Assembly: GCA_037951165.1 (NCBI GenBank)
Contig: JBBDHG010000506.1
Span: forward strand, 86,001-150,000
Direction of reading: 5' to 3'
Source of the DNA: Lophius americanus
Lineage: Eukaryota > Chordata > Actinopteri > Lophiiformes > Lophiidae
DNA: 64,000 bases
Shown here: piece after piece, positions 45,989-56,531 of the stretch
Position numbering within the stretch: the stretch's first letter is position 1
Layout: each line of letters opens with the position of its first letter
Notes under the pieces: generated by a model
What the model was told of the DNA's origin: nothing
The model's input: only the letters and a program-made list of their open reading frames with translations
Database searches by the model: none
Made by a program: the position numbers and the translations under genes

Positions 45989-46034
45989 TTTTGACTCAGG
46001 AAACAGGAAACGAGGTTTTTTCACACGTGTATGT

Positions 46035-46040
46035 TTTATT
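46035..46040 (-). terminator. Probable cxcr4 polyadenylation signal
   Basis: AATAAA on the reverse strand, about 690 bp after the stop codon. If used, the whole CA/CGTA array at 46155-46727 is transcribed in the 3' untranslated region. Confidence 0.5.
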
Positions 46041-46154
46041 TCAAACATCTGCAACAGTAAACAACAACAACAACAAAATCAACCTAATCACAGTATTTAC
46101 AACAAAAAAAAAACACAGTGAGAAGACAAGTCATGGGCCAGCAGACCGCTTCAC

Positions 46155-46727
46155 ATGTGTGTGTATACATCCACATACACACACATACACACACACACTC
46201 TTACACACACACACGTACACACACGCGTACACACACACGTACACACACATATTCGAACACACACACACACACTCTTACACACACACACACGTACGCACGT
46301 ACACACAGGCGTACACACACACACACACACACACGTACGCACGTACACACACGCGTACACACACACGCGTACACACACACGTACACACACACGTACACAC
46401 ACACGTACACACACACGTACACACACACGTACACACACATACTCGAACACACACACACACACTCTTACACACACACACACGTACGCACGTACACACAGGC
46501 GTACACACACACACACACACACACGTACGCACGTACACACACGCGTACACACACACGCGTACACACACACGTACACACACACGTACACACACACGTACAC
46601 ACACACGTACACACACACGTACACACACACGTACACACACATACTCGAACACACACACACACACACACTCTTACACACACACACACGTACACACACACAC
46701 ACACGCGTACACACACGCACACACACA
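46155..46727. repeat. CACACGTA minisatellite adjoining the cxcr4 stop codon
   Basis: ACACACACGTAC units with CGCGTAC and TCGAACAC interruptions. A block of about 220 bp is duplicated: ATTCGAACAC near 46250, then ACTCGAACAC near 46440 and 46643. It reaches to within one base of the cxcr4 stop codon. Six frames remain open, producing 85-258 aa artefacts. Confidence 0.95.
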
Positions 46728-48111
46728 CTAGCTGGAGTGTAAACTGGACGACTCGGACTCTGTGGTGGTGGAGGTTCCGGGCCGTTTTCGTGGTAGAATC
46801 TTTAAACTGGAGGCCCGACTCAGCGTGAGGGCTCTGCGGGCAGAACTCTTGAACCCCGCCCCCAGGAAGGCGTACAGAAGCGGGTTCAGGCAGCAGTGGG
46901 CGAACGCCATGGGCTCGGCCACCGCCAGCCACATGCCCAGAACCGCCTCCAAGCTGCAGCCGTGGGGCAGAACCTCCAGGCGCAGCAGGGCGTCCACAGA
47001 GATGCCTCCTCCGTAGGGCAGCCAGCACACGAAGAAGCACAGAACCAGCGCGATGGTGGTTCTGACCGCCCGCCGCTTCTGCCTCTGACCCCCCAGAGGG
47101 CCGCGGGTCAGCCTGCTGACAATGATGCAGTAGCACACGAGGAGGACCAGACCCGGGATCACCAAGCCCACCAGCACCAGCTGCAGGCGGAAGACTGCGA
47201 CCCAGATGGGTGCGTTGCGTTCCGGGTAGAACCGCTGGCACAGAGTCGATCCTTCTCCTCCCTCCTCGGTCCGGGCGAATATCAAGTCAGGCACGGCCAG
47301 GAGGCCCGCGGGCAGCCAGGCGCCTGCGGGGCGAGAAGAGGAAGATGAGAGACGGGCGACTGTGGAGGAGCGATGAAGGAGAAGAAGAAGCTGCAGATGA
47401 AGAGCGGAAGAATGAATCAGCGTTTTCAGACCCACCTAGATAAACCAGTTTGTGGGCCAGCAGCTGCCTCAGCCCACCGGTGCCGGTGTCCGTCGCTCGG
47501 ACCACAGCCAGGTAGCGGTCCAGACTGATGAAGGCGAGGATGAGCACGCTGCCGTACAGGTTGACCGTGTAGATGACGTGAACGCCCACGCAGGCCGCCG
47601 CTCCGAAGCGCCAGTCGGCCATGGCCGCGTCCACGGCCCAGAACGGCAGCGCCAGAACAAAGAGGAGATCGGCGGCGGAGAGGTGGAGCCGGTACCGGTC
47701 CGTCAGGCTGCACTTTGACCTGTGGACAAATAAGAGTCAAATCGTTCGTTGGTCTCGAGGACGAAGAGTCTCAGACGAAGCGTTTGGACCTCCGGTCCAC
47801 TCACCGGCGTTGGCAGCCCAGCACGATGACCACCAGCCCGTTTCCGGTGATCCCCAGGGTGAAGATGAGAGCGTAGACCACCGGCAGGAAGACCTGCTGG
47901 AGGTCGTCGGTCATCGTGTGCTCCACATCGCAGGGTTCCTCAAAATCCACCCCCAGCTCACCAGAACCGGAACCAGAGCCTGTGTCGTTGTAGTCGTTCT
48001 CCAGGACGATATACTGGGGAAGGATGTCAGATGATTGTTAAAGTTTCAGAACGAGGAAGGAACCTTCAGGAGTCGTGTCACTAGTCAGAACCTCACCTCA
48101 TAGTAGGACAT
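46728..48111 (-). CDS. cxcr4: C-X-C chemokine receptor type 4, 4 coding exons
   Basis: Exons: 48111-48097 (MSYYE), 48013-47805, 47719-47436, 47323-46728; phases fit, 367 aa. It is a seven-helix Gi-coupled plasma-membrane receptor for CXCL12 that guides cell migration. Visible features: Tyr-rich acidic N-terminus with one N-glycosylation sequon (NDT); GNGLVV in helix 1; Asp92 in helix 2; FWAVDA; Cys118 and the loop Cys in LCQRFYP for the disulfide; DRYLAV at 142-147; CWLP; HCCLNPLLYAF; and a Ser-rich tail, SSLKI...SESSSLHSS, near-identical to the CXCR4 tail. Human CXCR4 residues Asp97, Asp262 and Glu288 have counterparts. The tiny first exon matches the normal single CXCR4 intron. Two additional short introns (47804-47720 in intracellular loop 1, 47435-47324 in helix 4) are unusual. 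Which fish paralogue (a or b) it is cannot be told here. Confidence 0.93.
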
Positions 48112-48171
48112 GATGAAGGCAGAACCGGGTCTCTCCCAGCCGAGTGAAGCTGAGGTTTCTGTCTGCGGGGG

Positions 48172-48178
48172 ATTTATA
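48172..48178 (-). promoter_or_regulatory. TATA box of cxcr4
   Basis: TATAAAT on the reverse strand, about 60 bp upstream of the cxcr4 ATG, inside a stretch reading AGTATAAATCCCCCGC. The position allows a transcription start about 30 bp downstream and a very short 5' untranslated region. Confidence 0.55.
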
Positions 48179-48650
48179 CTGAACCTCGTGCTCCTCCTCC
48201 ACGCCGGCCAACACATCTGTGTTCCTGCTGAATGGTACTTCCTGTTTTGGAGGTGTCAGGTGCTGGTGCTGGTTCTATCACAGGATGCGGTGTCGTGTTT
48301 GTGTGCGGTGCTTGAATTGTTTTGGCCCGGAGACCTCTGGGTCGTGATTATCAGGATTTATCGCCAATAGGAAAGAATCAGACAATGGGTCACGTCTGAA
48401 GGAGTCCGTGCGCCGCTGAGGCAGAACCAGCGGCAGAACCGGCGGCAGGAGGCGTGGCAGCAGATGTGAGAGGATCATGGAGGGAGGGGGAAGAAAGGTT
48501 ATCAGCTCGGTTCTGTTGAAGCAGCTCGGTTCTGTTGAAGCAGCTCGGTTCTGTCTGATCCTTCACTGTCTGACCGTTTGTGACATCATTGCTCTGAAAG
48601 CAAAACAACAACAATCTTAATGAGAATCAAATCCAACTGCAGACTCCGCC
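48179..48650. other. Region upstream of cxcr4
   Basis: Unique sequence with three tandem copies of CAGCTCGGTTCTGTTGAAG-like text at about 48503-48556. No gene was recognised. Confidence 0.5.
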
Positions 48651-48654
48651 CACA

Positions 48655-49129
48655 GTATACATACATATATATATTTATGTATATATATACATAAATATAT
48701 ATATGTATATATATATGTATATACATGTATATATATATATACATGTATATATATATATACATATACATATATATATTTATGTATATATATTTATGTATAT
48801 ATATATGTATATATATATGTATATATATATATACATGTATATATATATATACATATATATATTTACATGTATATATATATGTATATATATATATACATGT
48901 ATATATATATACATGTATATGTATATATATATATATTTATGTATATATATATTCATATATATATATATATATACATATATATATTTATGTATATATATAC
49001 ATGTATATATATGAATATATATATACATATATATACATGTATATATATATATATATACATGTATATATATATATACATGTATGTATATGTATATATTTAC
49101 ATGTATATATATATATACATATATATATT

Positions 49130-49161
<32 letters not shown>

Positions 49162-49372
49162 TACATATATATATTTATGTATATATATACATAAATATAT
49201 ATATGTATATATATACATGTATATATATATATACACATGTATATATATATTCATACACATATACACACACACATATATACATGTATATATATATATACAT
49301 GTATATATATATATACACATGTATATATATACATATATATATTTAAATATATATATACATGTGTATATATAT

Positions 49373-49412
<40 letters not shown>

Positions 49413-49528
49413 ATATATACATGTATATATATATACACATGTATATATATATACATATATATATATATACATGTATATATATATACACATGTATATATAT
49501 ATATAAATATATATATGTATATATATAC

Positions 49529-49559
<31 letters not shown>

Positions 49560-49672
49560 AATATATATATTCATACACATATACACACACACATATATAC
49601 ATGTATATATATATAAATGTATATTTATATACATAATGTATATAAATATACATATACACATGTATATATACC
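48655..49672. repeat. 1-kb TATATACATGTA repeat
   Basis: Almost pure A/T with ATACATGTATAT palindromic modules and occasional ACACACA and TTTATG interruptions. A module reading TTCATACACATATACACACA occurs at 49250 and 49570. It is self-complementary throughout and open in all frames. Confidence 0.95.
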
Positions 49673-49774
49673 GCAAGTACTTATTTGTTTGTTTAATATG
49701 TCTGTTACTTATTTATCTAATGTTTATTAATGTATTTAATCTTGTTATTCACTTATTTAACCTTTATTTACGTT

Positions 49775-50105
49775 AAGTATAATAAGTGCAATAAATATAA
49801 TAAATAATAGTAGAATAAACAGAATAACTATAATTAATATAAGTAGAAAAAATATAAGTAGAATAAATATAAGAAGTAGAAGAAGTATAATTAATATAAG
49901 AAGTAGAATAAATATAAGAAGTAGAAGAAGTATAATTAATATAAGAAGTAGAATAAATATAAGAAGTAGAAGAAGTATAATTAATATAAGAAGTAGAATA
50001 AATATAAGAAGTAGAAGAAGTATAATAAATATAAGAAGTATAATAAATATAAGAAGTAGAATAAATATAAGAAGTAGAATAAATATAAGAAGTAGAAGAA
50101 GTAAT
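49775..50105. repeat. A/T-rich minisatellite (ATAAGAAGTAGAATAAAT)
   Basis: An 18-bp base unit, ATAAGAAGTAGAATAAAT, with longer 57-bp periods that include GAAGAAGTATAATTAAT. Confidence 0.9.
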
Positions 50106-51256
50106 AAGCAGTGTTCGTCTGACCCAGTATTCCACATCCTGGTGTGACACTGAGTGGGTCTGCAGACTCCCATCCTGGATCGGCGCTGGATGTTTTGTTT
50201 GTGACGAGTTAATCCCTAAAGTAAACAACAAGACTCCGCCCCTAACAAACACTCTCTCGAGACCAAACCCCCAGGCCCTTATCTCTCTCTCTCTCTCTCT
50301 CTTTTTCCTCGCCCGTCCACCAAACTCCCCAGTAAAAATAACAACACTGTAAAAAACCTCTTCAAATGTGTTTTGATGGCTGGACATTCCTCTTTAAAGG
50401 CATCAGGAGTAGGACTAACAAACATGGACTGTTGATTATTCACCAACACTCTCCTTGAATCATGGATTCATGTGGACGGCGCCGACACCCTCTACATGTT
50501 AGATAGAAGCGTCCTTGACTCTGTGACCTCAACTCCAATAGTATCATTAATGTTGGATAAAACCCAGGAGATCAAAGCTTTTCTTCACACATTTCAGCAT
50601 CCGTTAAACATTTGGTTGTTTGGACGTTTTGAAGTTTTACTCCTTTCTTCATAGTTGTGCTTCTGTTTGGGCCTCACCTGTAAGGTCCAGCTAAAGCCTC
50701 TACACTGTAAAAATGTTCTGTACATTCTACTGTAAGAGAAAGAGAAAAGAAAAACACTCCAATTTCACGACGAACAAATACGTCTATTTTTTATACATTT
50801 CTTTTACATTCTCGCACACCGACTAACCTGCAAACAATTATAAGTGACTGCAACGTTTCGGTGCTTCACCTTCATCAGGCAAAATAATTACCGTTAAAGA
50901 ATGATTACATCTCAATCACAGATTTTCTCGGTACGTACATGAAATATTAACAGTAACGTTTTATTTTTACCATTTACCCTAGAGTCTCCAGAAGTAGAAT
51001 GGAGTCAGAACCTTCAGCTATCAGGCTCCTCTCCTGTGGAACCATCTTCAATCTGGGTTCGGGGGACAGAGACCCTCTCTACATTTAAAAGTAGGCTTAA
51101 AACTTTCCTTTATGATAAATTTATAACTAAGGCTGGTATAAGCTAGCTCTTAGCTATGCTGCTATAAGTTTAGACTGCTAGGGGATCTCCCATGATGCAC
51201 TGAGCTTTTCTCTCTTCCTCTCTCACTGTCCCTCTTTATACATCCCTCTAACTTTA
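50106..51256. other. Spacer with a degenerate retroelement-like segment
   Basis: Includes a (TC)n run at 50281-50302. The stretch 50975-51240 (ending GGGGATCTCCCATGATGCAC and following text) resembles a dispersed fish retroelement or repeat by style, but I cannot name the family. It leads directly into the 18-bp array, which may have grown from its end. Confidence 0.4.
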
Positions 51257-53325
51257 ATGCATGTTACTGGATTAATGCATGTTACTGGATTATTGCATGT
51301 TACTGGATTAATGCATGTTACTGGATTATTGCATGTTACTGGATTAATGCATGTTAAACGGATTAATACATGTTACTGGATTAATACATGTTACTGGATT
51401 AATACATGTTACTGGATTAATGCATGTTACTGGATTAATACATGTTACTGGATTAATGCATGTTACTGGATTAATGCATGTTACTGGATTAATGCATGTT
51501 ACTAGATTAATACATGTTACTGGATTAATGCATGTTAAACGGATTAATACATGTTACTGGATTAATACATGTTACTGGATTAATACATGTTACTGGATTA
51601 ATGCATGTTACTGGATTAATACATGTTACTGGATTAATGCATGTTACTGGATTAATGCATGTTACTGGATTAATGCATGTTACTAGATTAATGCATGTTA
51701 CTGGATTAATGCATGTTACTGGATTAATGCATGTTAGTGGATTAATACATGTTACTGGATTAATGCATGTTAAACGGATTAATACATGTTACTGGATTAA
51801 TACATGTTACTGGATTAATACATGTTACTGGATTAATGCATGTTACCGGATTAATACATGTTACTGGATTAATGCATGTTACTGGATTAATGCATGTTAC
51901 TGGATTAATACATGTTACTGGATTAATACATGTTACTGGATATTGCATGTTACTGGATTAATACATGTTACTGGATTAATACATGTTACTGGATTAATGC
52001 ATGTTACTGGATTAATACATGTTACTGGATTAATGCATGTTACTGGATTAATGCATGTTACTGGATTAATGCATGTTACTGGATATTGCATGTTATTGGA
52101 TTAATACATGTTACTGGATTAATGCATGTTACTGGATTAATGCATGTTACTGGATTAATGCATGTTACTGGATTAATGCATGTTACTGGATTAATACATG
52201 TTACTGGATATTGCATGTTACTGGATTAATACATGTTACTGGATTAATACATGTTACTGGATTAATGCATGTTACTCGATTAATACAGGTTACTGGATAT
52301 TGCATGTTACTGGATTAATACATGTTACTGGATTAATACATGTTACTGGATTAATGCATGTTACTCGATTAATACATGTTACTGGATTAATACATGTTAC
52401 TGGATTAATGCATGTTACTGGATTAATGCATGTTACTGGATATTGCATGTTACTGGATTAATGCATGTTACTGGATTAATGCATGTTACTGGATTAATGC
52501 ATGTTACTGGATTAATGCATGTTACTGGATTAATGCATGTTACTGGATTAATACATGTTACTGGATATTGCATGTTACTGGATTAATACATGTTACTGGA
52601 TTAATACATGTTACTGGATTAATGCATGTTACTGGATTAATACATGTTACTGGATATTGCATGTTACTGGATTAATACATGTTACTGGATTAATACATGT
52701 TACTGGATTAATGCATGTTACTGGATTAATACATGTTACTGGATTAATACATGTTACTGGATTAATGCATGTTACTGGATTAATGCATGTTACTGGATAT
52801 TGCATGTTACTGGATTAATGCATGTTACTGGATTAATGCATGTTACTGGATTAATGCATGTTACTGGATTAATACATGTTACTGGATTAATGCATGTTAC
52901 TGGATTAATGCATGTTACTGGATTAATGCATGTTACTGGATATTGCATGTTACTGGATTAATGCATGTTACTGGATTAATGCATGTTACTGGATTAATGC
53001 ATGTTACTGGATTAATACATGTTACTGGATTAATACATGTTACTGGATTAATGCATGTTACTGGATTAATGCATGTTACTGGATTAATGCATGTTACTGG
53101 ATTAATACATGTTAAATGGATTAATACATGTTAAATGGATTAAAACATTTTACTGGATTAATACATGTTACTGGATTAATGCATGTTACTGGATTAATGC
53201 ATGTTACTGGATTAATACATGTTAAATGGATTAATACATGTTAAATGGATTAAAACATTTTACTGGATTAATACATGTTAAATGGATTAAAACATTTCAC
53301 TGGATTAATACATGTTAGTGGGGAA
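51257..53325. repeat. 18-bp minisatellite (GGATTAATGCATGTTACT), about 115 copies
   Basis: Units vary mainly G/A in ATGCATG/ATACATG. A 17-bp unit, GGATATTGCATGTTACT, recurs at intervals of 89-143 bp, marking a higher-order period. A unit with TTAAACGG appears at 51355, 51536 and 51771. The right end degrades to AAATGGATTAAAACATTT. Each unit contains the near-palindromic ATGCAT or ACATGT core. Confidence 0.95.
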
Positions 53326-53955
53326 TGTTACTGTTAATTATTTGTAACTCCTGCTCTTTATGTCACACGTACTTGTACAAATAAATCTTATTATGAACCA
53401 GAGATGAATTATATTTTTCAGTTTTTGTCCAGGAGTGTAGAGTAGAGTTTAATGAAACATGAGTTCTGAAATCTTTATTAGGCGGCGCCACCCTGTGGCC
53501 ATTCAGGGAGCGTCTCACGTTTAGTTTACAAATTTGTAATTGGAATTCATTAGAAAGAAAAAAAAGAATGTAAATGAATGAAATGACGCAATGGTTTTCT
53601 GTTAAGACTGTCAACGCCAATACTCCACTGTGCTTATTGCAATGGAAACAAAAGAAATTGTGTATAAGAGAATGTAGATGGCGCTTACAGAAATGGACCT
53701 GAGTCGGTACCGATGCTGTTATGTTTGAACACTGGTACTCTTCAGTACCTGTAGTGCCTTTAATATTTATTTATAAAATAAACTAAGAAAGAATCGGTAC
53801 CAAATAAGGAAGGCGACACTTCTTTACATATTTGAATCATTTAATTGCCTCTAAGTGTGACATGAATGAAAAAAGTTCCTTTTCAAGAACTTTTAAATCT
53901 ATATATTGTCCTGATAGAAATGACTCATCCTTAAAAGGGGAGCAGGAGTGACGGA
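53326..53955. other. Unassigned spacer
   Basis: A/T-rich unique sequence. I see no gene or known element. Confidence 0.4.
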
Positions 53956-54130
53956 GGGGTGGAGGTGGGACTGCATCAAGGATGGGCTCTGAGCCCCTTC
54001 TTGTTTGCTGTGGTGATGGACAGACTGACAGAGGAGGTCAGCAGGAGTCTCCATGGACTATGATGTTGGTGGAGGACATTGTGATCTGTAGTGGGAGCAG
54101 GTGGAGGAGAACCTGGAGAGGTGGAGGTAT
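53956..54130 (+). mobile_element. Short decayed non-LTR reverse-transcriptase remnant
   Basis: One frame reads GLHQGWALSPFLFAVVMDRL and then shifts to ESPWTMMLVEDIVICS. In intact elements this region carries QGSALSPFLF and a catalytic ADD box. Here a frameshift separates the two parts and the box is changed to VED. It is a fossil, from a different LINE lineage than the one at 11.5 kb. Confidence 0.75.
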
Positions 54131-54797
54131 ATACAAAGGTCCAGAGTTATTACTAACCTTTTATAAATTGTAGGATACTCTTCCATTCAGGACAAACGTG
54201 ATTCCTCTGCCTCAGTATCATCCAGTGGACGAACTGTAAAAACAATCCAATTAAAGACTTCCTCCAGAACTCCCGCTCCATGATTCATAGGATTCTGTCG
54301 GCCTTCTGAGACGTGGATGTCTCATACTCCGATACCGACGGACTGGAGGGAGTCAGCCCATATGCCGCCTGGGCGTAAAAATGAAAAGCAACATTTAAAA
54401 GAGACTTTTTAGAAGTATATTTAATTGGATCACTTCTCACAACACAATGAAAACACACTTTGAAGCGTCATCTTCAATTGGGCCACAGCGATGCTCAATA
54501 ATCAAACTGTCAGAGGCTCCAAATGCTTAAAAAAATGCCGTAAAATGTAAAAACTCATATTAGTTCAAAGTCATTTTCTGGTACAAGAATTTAAATAACT
54601 GCAAAGTTTAAATACAAGAAAAATAAATAATCATAAAGGATGTGGAACTGGTGCATAGCCACAGGTGTTTAACTTTAATAATCTCTATAAGTCCCGTACA
54701 AAGGTAAGAACAGGGCCGAGGAAAAGAAAAGTTCTGGAGGTAAAAGCTGCGTCAGTGTTTAACACTCTAGAAATCAAACCCGTGTCCAAAAACCCGG
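54131..54797. other. Spacer downstream of the unknown gene
   Basis: Unique sequence that may include the 3' untranslated region of the reverse-strand gene. TTTATT words (reverse AATAAA) occur near 54623. No coding sequence was recognised. Confidence 0.4.
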
Positions 54798-55732
54798 CTA
54801 ACGCCTTTCTCTGACGATCATGCTGCCGTTGGCTCGCATCTGGGCGAGCAGGTCTCTAAATCTACACGGCTTCTTCGGCGCGTTCTGACTGGTCGCTGCC
54901 TCTCTTGCCACAACGTCCTCTGCTCGATCGCCCATTTCCTGCTTCCTCCAGCCCTCGTAACCTCCGGTGCTGTGAAGGCGGCTGCTATCAGGACAGTCCT
55001 CGCTGATGAGCTGGAGGCGCTGCTGCTTTGTGGCGTAAGAACCCTGAGAATCATCTCTCCTCCTCTTCCTCCTGTTCTTCTTCCTCTCAGTCTTCACTGA
55101 AACTCTGGAGCACGGTCTGAGGTTCCTGAAACAATCATGCAGAAGGTTCACACCGATTGGACGAGCGCATTGTTGTGCGGTGCAAATGTCGCGTACGGAT
55201 GCCTCACCTCTGGAGGAAGGTGTGGGGCCTCAGGCAGGACGATTGTTTCCCCCCTCCCACACACTGCTGACTCTGGACCTTCAGTCTTTTCTTGACCAGT
55301 TGTAAATGGGTCAAGATTTTCCTATAAAAACAGAGTGCTGTGATGTAATCAGCTCCCAGCATGTGATGCCTGTCGCTCCTCAAGGCTAACCATATGTGCG
55401 CTGAACGAACCAACAGACTCACCCTCCAGCATCAGGCAGCCTCCTCGGCCTCCGGGTCTTCATCAGGACCCACTGGTCACATGTCAGGGACTTTGGATCT
55501 ACCGAACAAAGGAAAACCAGACATGTTAGGGTGAAGAATTAATTCAGTCTAAAATACTCGTCAGAGCTTAGAGGAAATAATATTAATGTGATTTCTCCTT
55601 ACTCCACTAGACCCACGCTGTCGTCCCTGACATTAAGGGTCTCTCCCCGAAAACCCCCCGATCTCCTCCAAAATAAATGTGTAGTTATGTTGGCAAAATA
55701 TGATTCTCACAAAAAAAGCACCCCTAGTGAGT

Positions 55733-55778
<46 letters not shown>

Positions 55779-56531
55779 AATACATACACATATACATACT
55801 TACATACATATATATACACATATAAATACATACACATATATACATACACATACATACATATACATACTTACAAACATATATATACCTGAAGTCGATTCAT
55901 AAGCACTAAATTGGACTAAATTGGACCAACGGTTAAGAAATGATGGCCTGAACAGATTTACACAAACGACCCAATTTCCTCATGAAGAGATGTCATCATC
56001 GGTTCACTCACCATTGTCCAAGAGTTTAGTTTGAACTGGTGCTTTCATCCTCCTGGCCTTCTGGTAGAGCTTCCGACAGGCTGAGCACCAGTCCGGCAAG
56101 GTGCCGCTCATGAGTGAAGGACCAGAAGCTAAGCTGCTGTTCGCAGAGCAACGATCCTCATCTAGATGGTCCAGTCCTTCATCAGTCACCTCCACAAACT
56201 CTACTTCCTGCTCCTCTGCGACCAGTCTGTCGTCAGATGATCTGTTGATGATGTCATTGAGGCCATAATTCCTCCCTTCACGTGTACAAACCACACCGCT
56301 GTCACGGTCCGACTTCCCCAGACCTGTCGTCTCCTTCTTACTCCTCCAACTGCTCTGGATAACTTCTTGGTTTGGGCTGAGGCGTATTTGGAGGATCCCC
56401 TCTGGGGTCTTGGACAATCTGGAGGAACGTTGACGATACATTGGGATTTCCCGCCTCTGGCAATACTTGTATGACCTGTGAGAGACGGCAACGCTGAATC
56501 CTTGGATAAAGCATTTATACGGTTCAGCCAT
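54798..56531 (-). CDS. Unrecognised basic, Cys- and Arg/Lys-rich protein, 4 exons
   Basis: Exons: 56531-56012, 55498-55423, 55321-55208, 55125-54798. All have GT-AG borders and consistent phases, and they join to 345 aa, so this is probably a real gene. I do not recognise the family. The N-terminal third is Ser/Arg-rich. An acidic patch (EEQEVEFVEVTDEGLDHLDE) precedes a WCSACRKLYQKA motif. Then come LTCDQWVLMKTRRPRRLP, KKRLKVQSQQC, a strongly basic KTERKKNRRKRRRDD stretch that could be a nuclear signal, and a C-terminal RDLLAQMRANGSMIVRERR. The pattern suggests a nuclear protein, but that is inference. The ATG at 56531 has a favourable context. An acceptor-like CTCTCACAG before 56475 leaves open a longer upstream exon structure. 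Confidence 0.65.
55605..55945 (+). repeat. Dispersed family C copy split by a TA/ACATATA microsatellite
   Basis: CCACGCTGTCGTCCCTGACA through GCACCCCTAGTGAGTAAAAT, then (TA)n and CATACACATA repeats at 55736-55885, then AAGTCGATTCATAAGCACTA to 55945. The two ends match the 41.8-kb copy. It lies in the first intron of the unrecognised gene. Confidence 0.65.

Noticed and set aside
46151..47241. A 258-codon reverse frame joining GPCR-like text to Cys-Val repeats
   Set aside because: It is a shifted frame of the last cxcr4 exon running into the microsatellite. The true frame ends with a stop codon at 46728.
48703..49676. Open frames of up to 303 codons of Tyr/Ile in 48.7-49.7 kb
   Set aside because: Artefacts of TATATACATGTA repeats, which are open on both strands.
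53982..54173. A 63-codon frame with CCGDGQTDRG
   Set aside because: It is a wrong frame of the decayed reverse-transcriptase remnant plus a shifted segment, and does not encode an independent protein.
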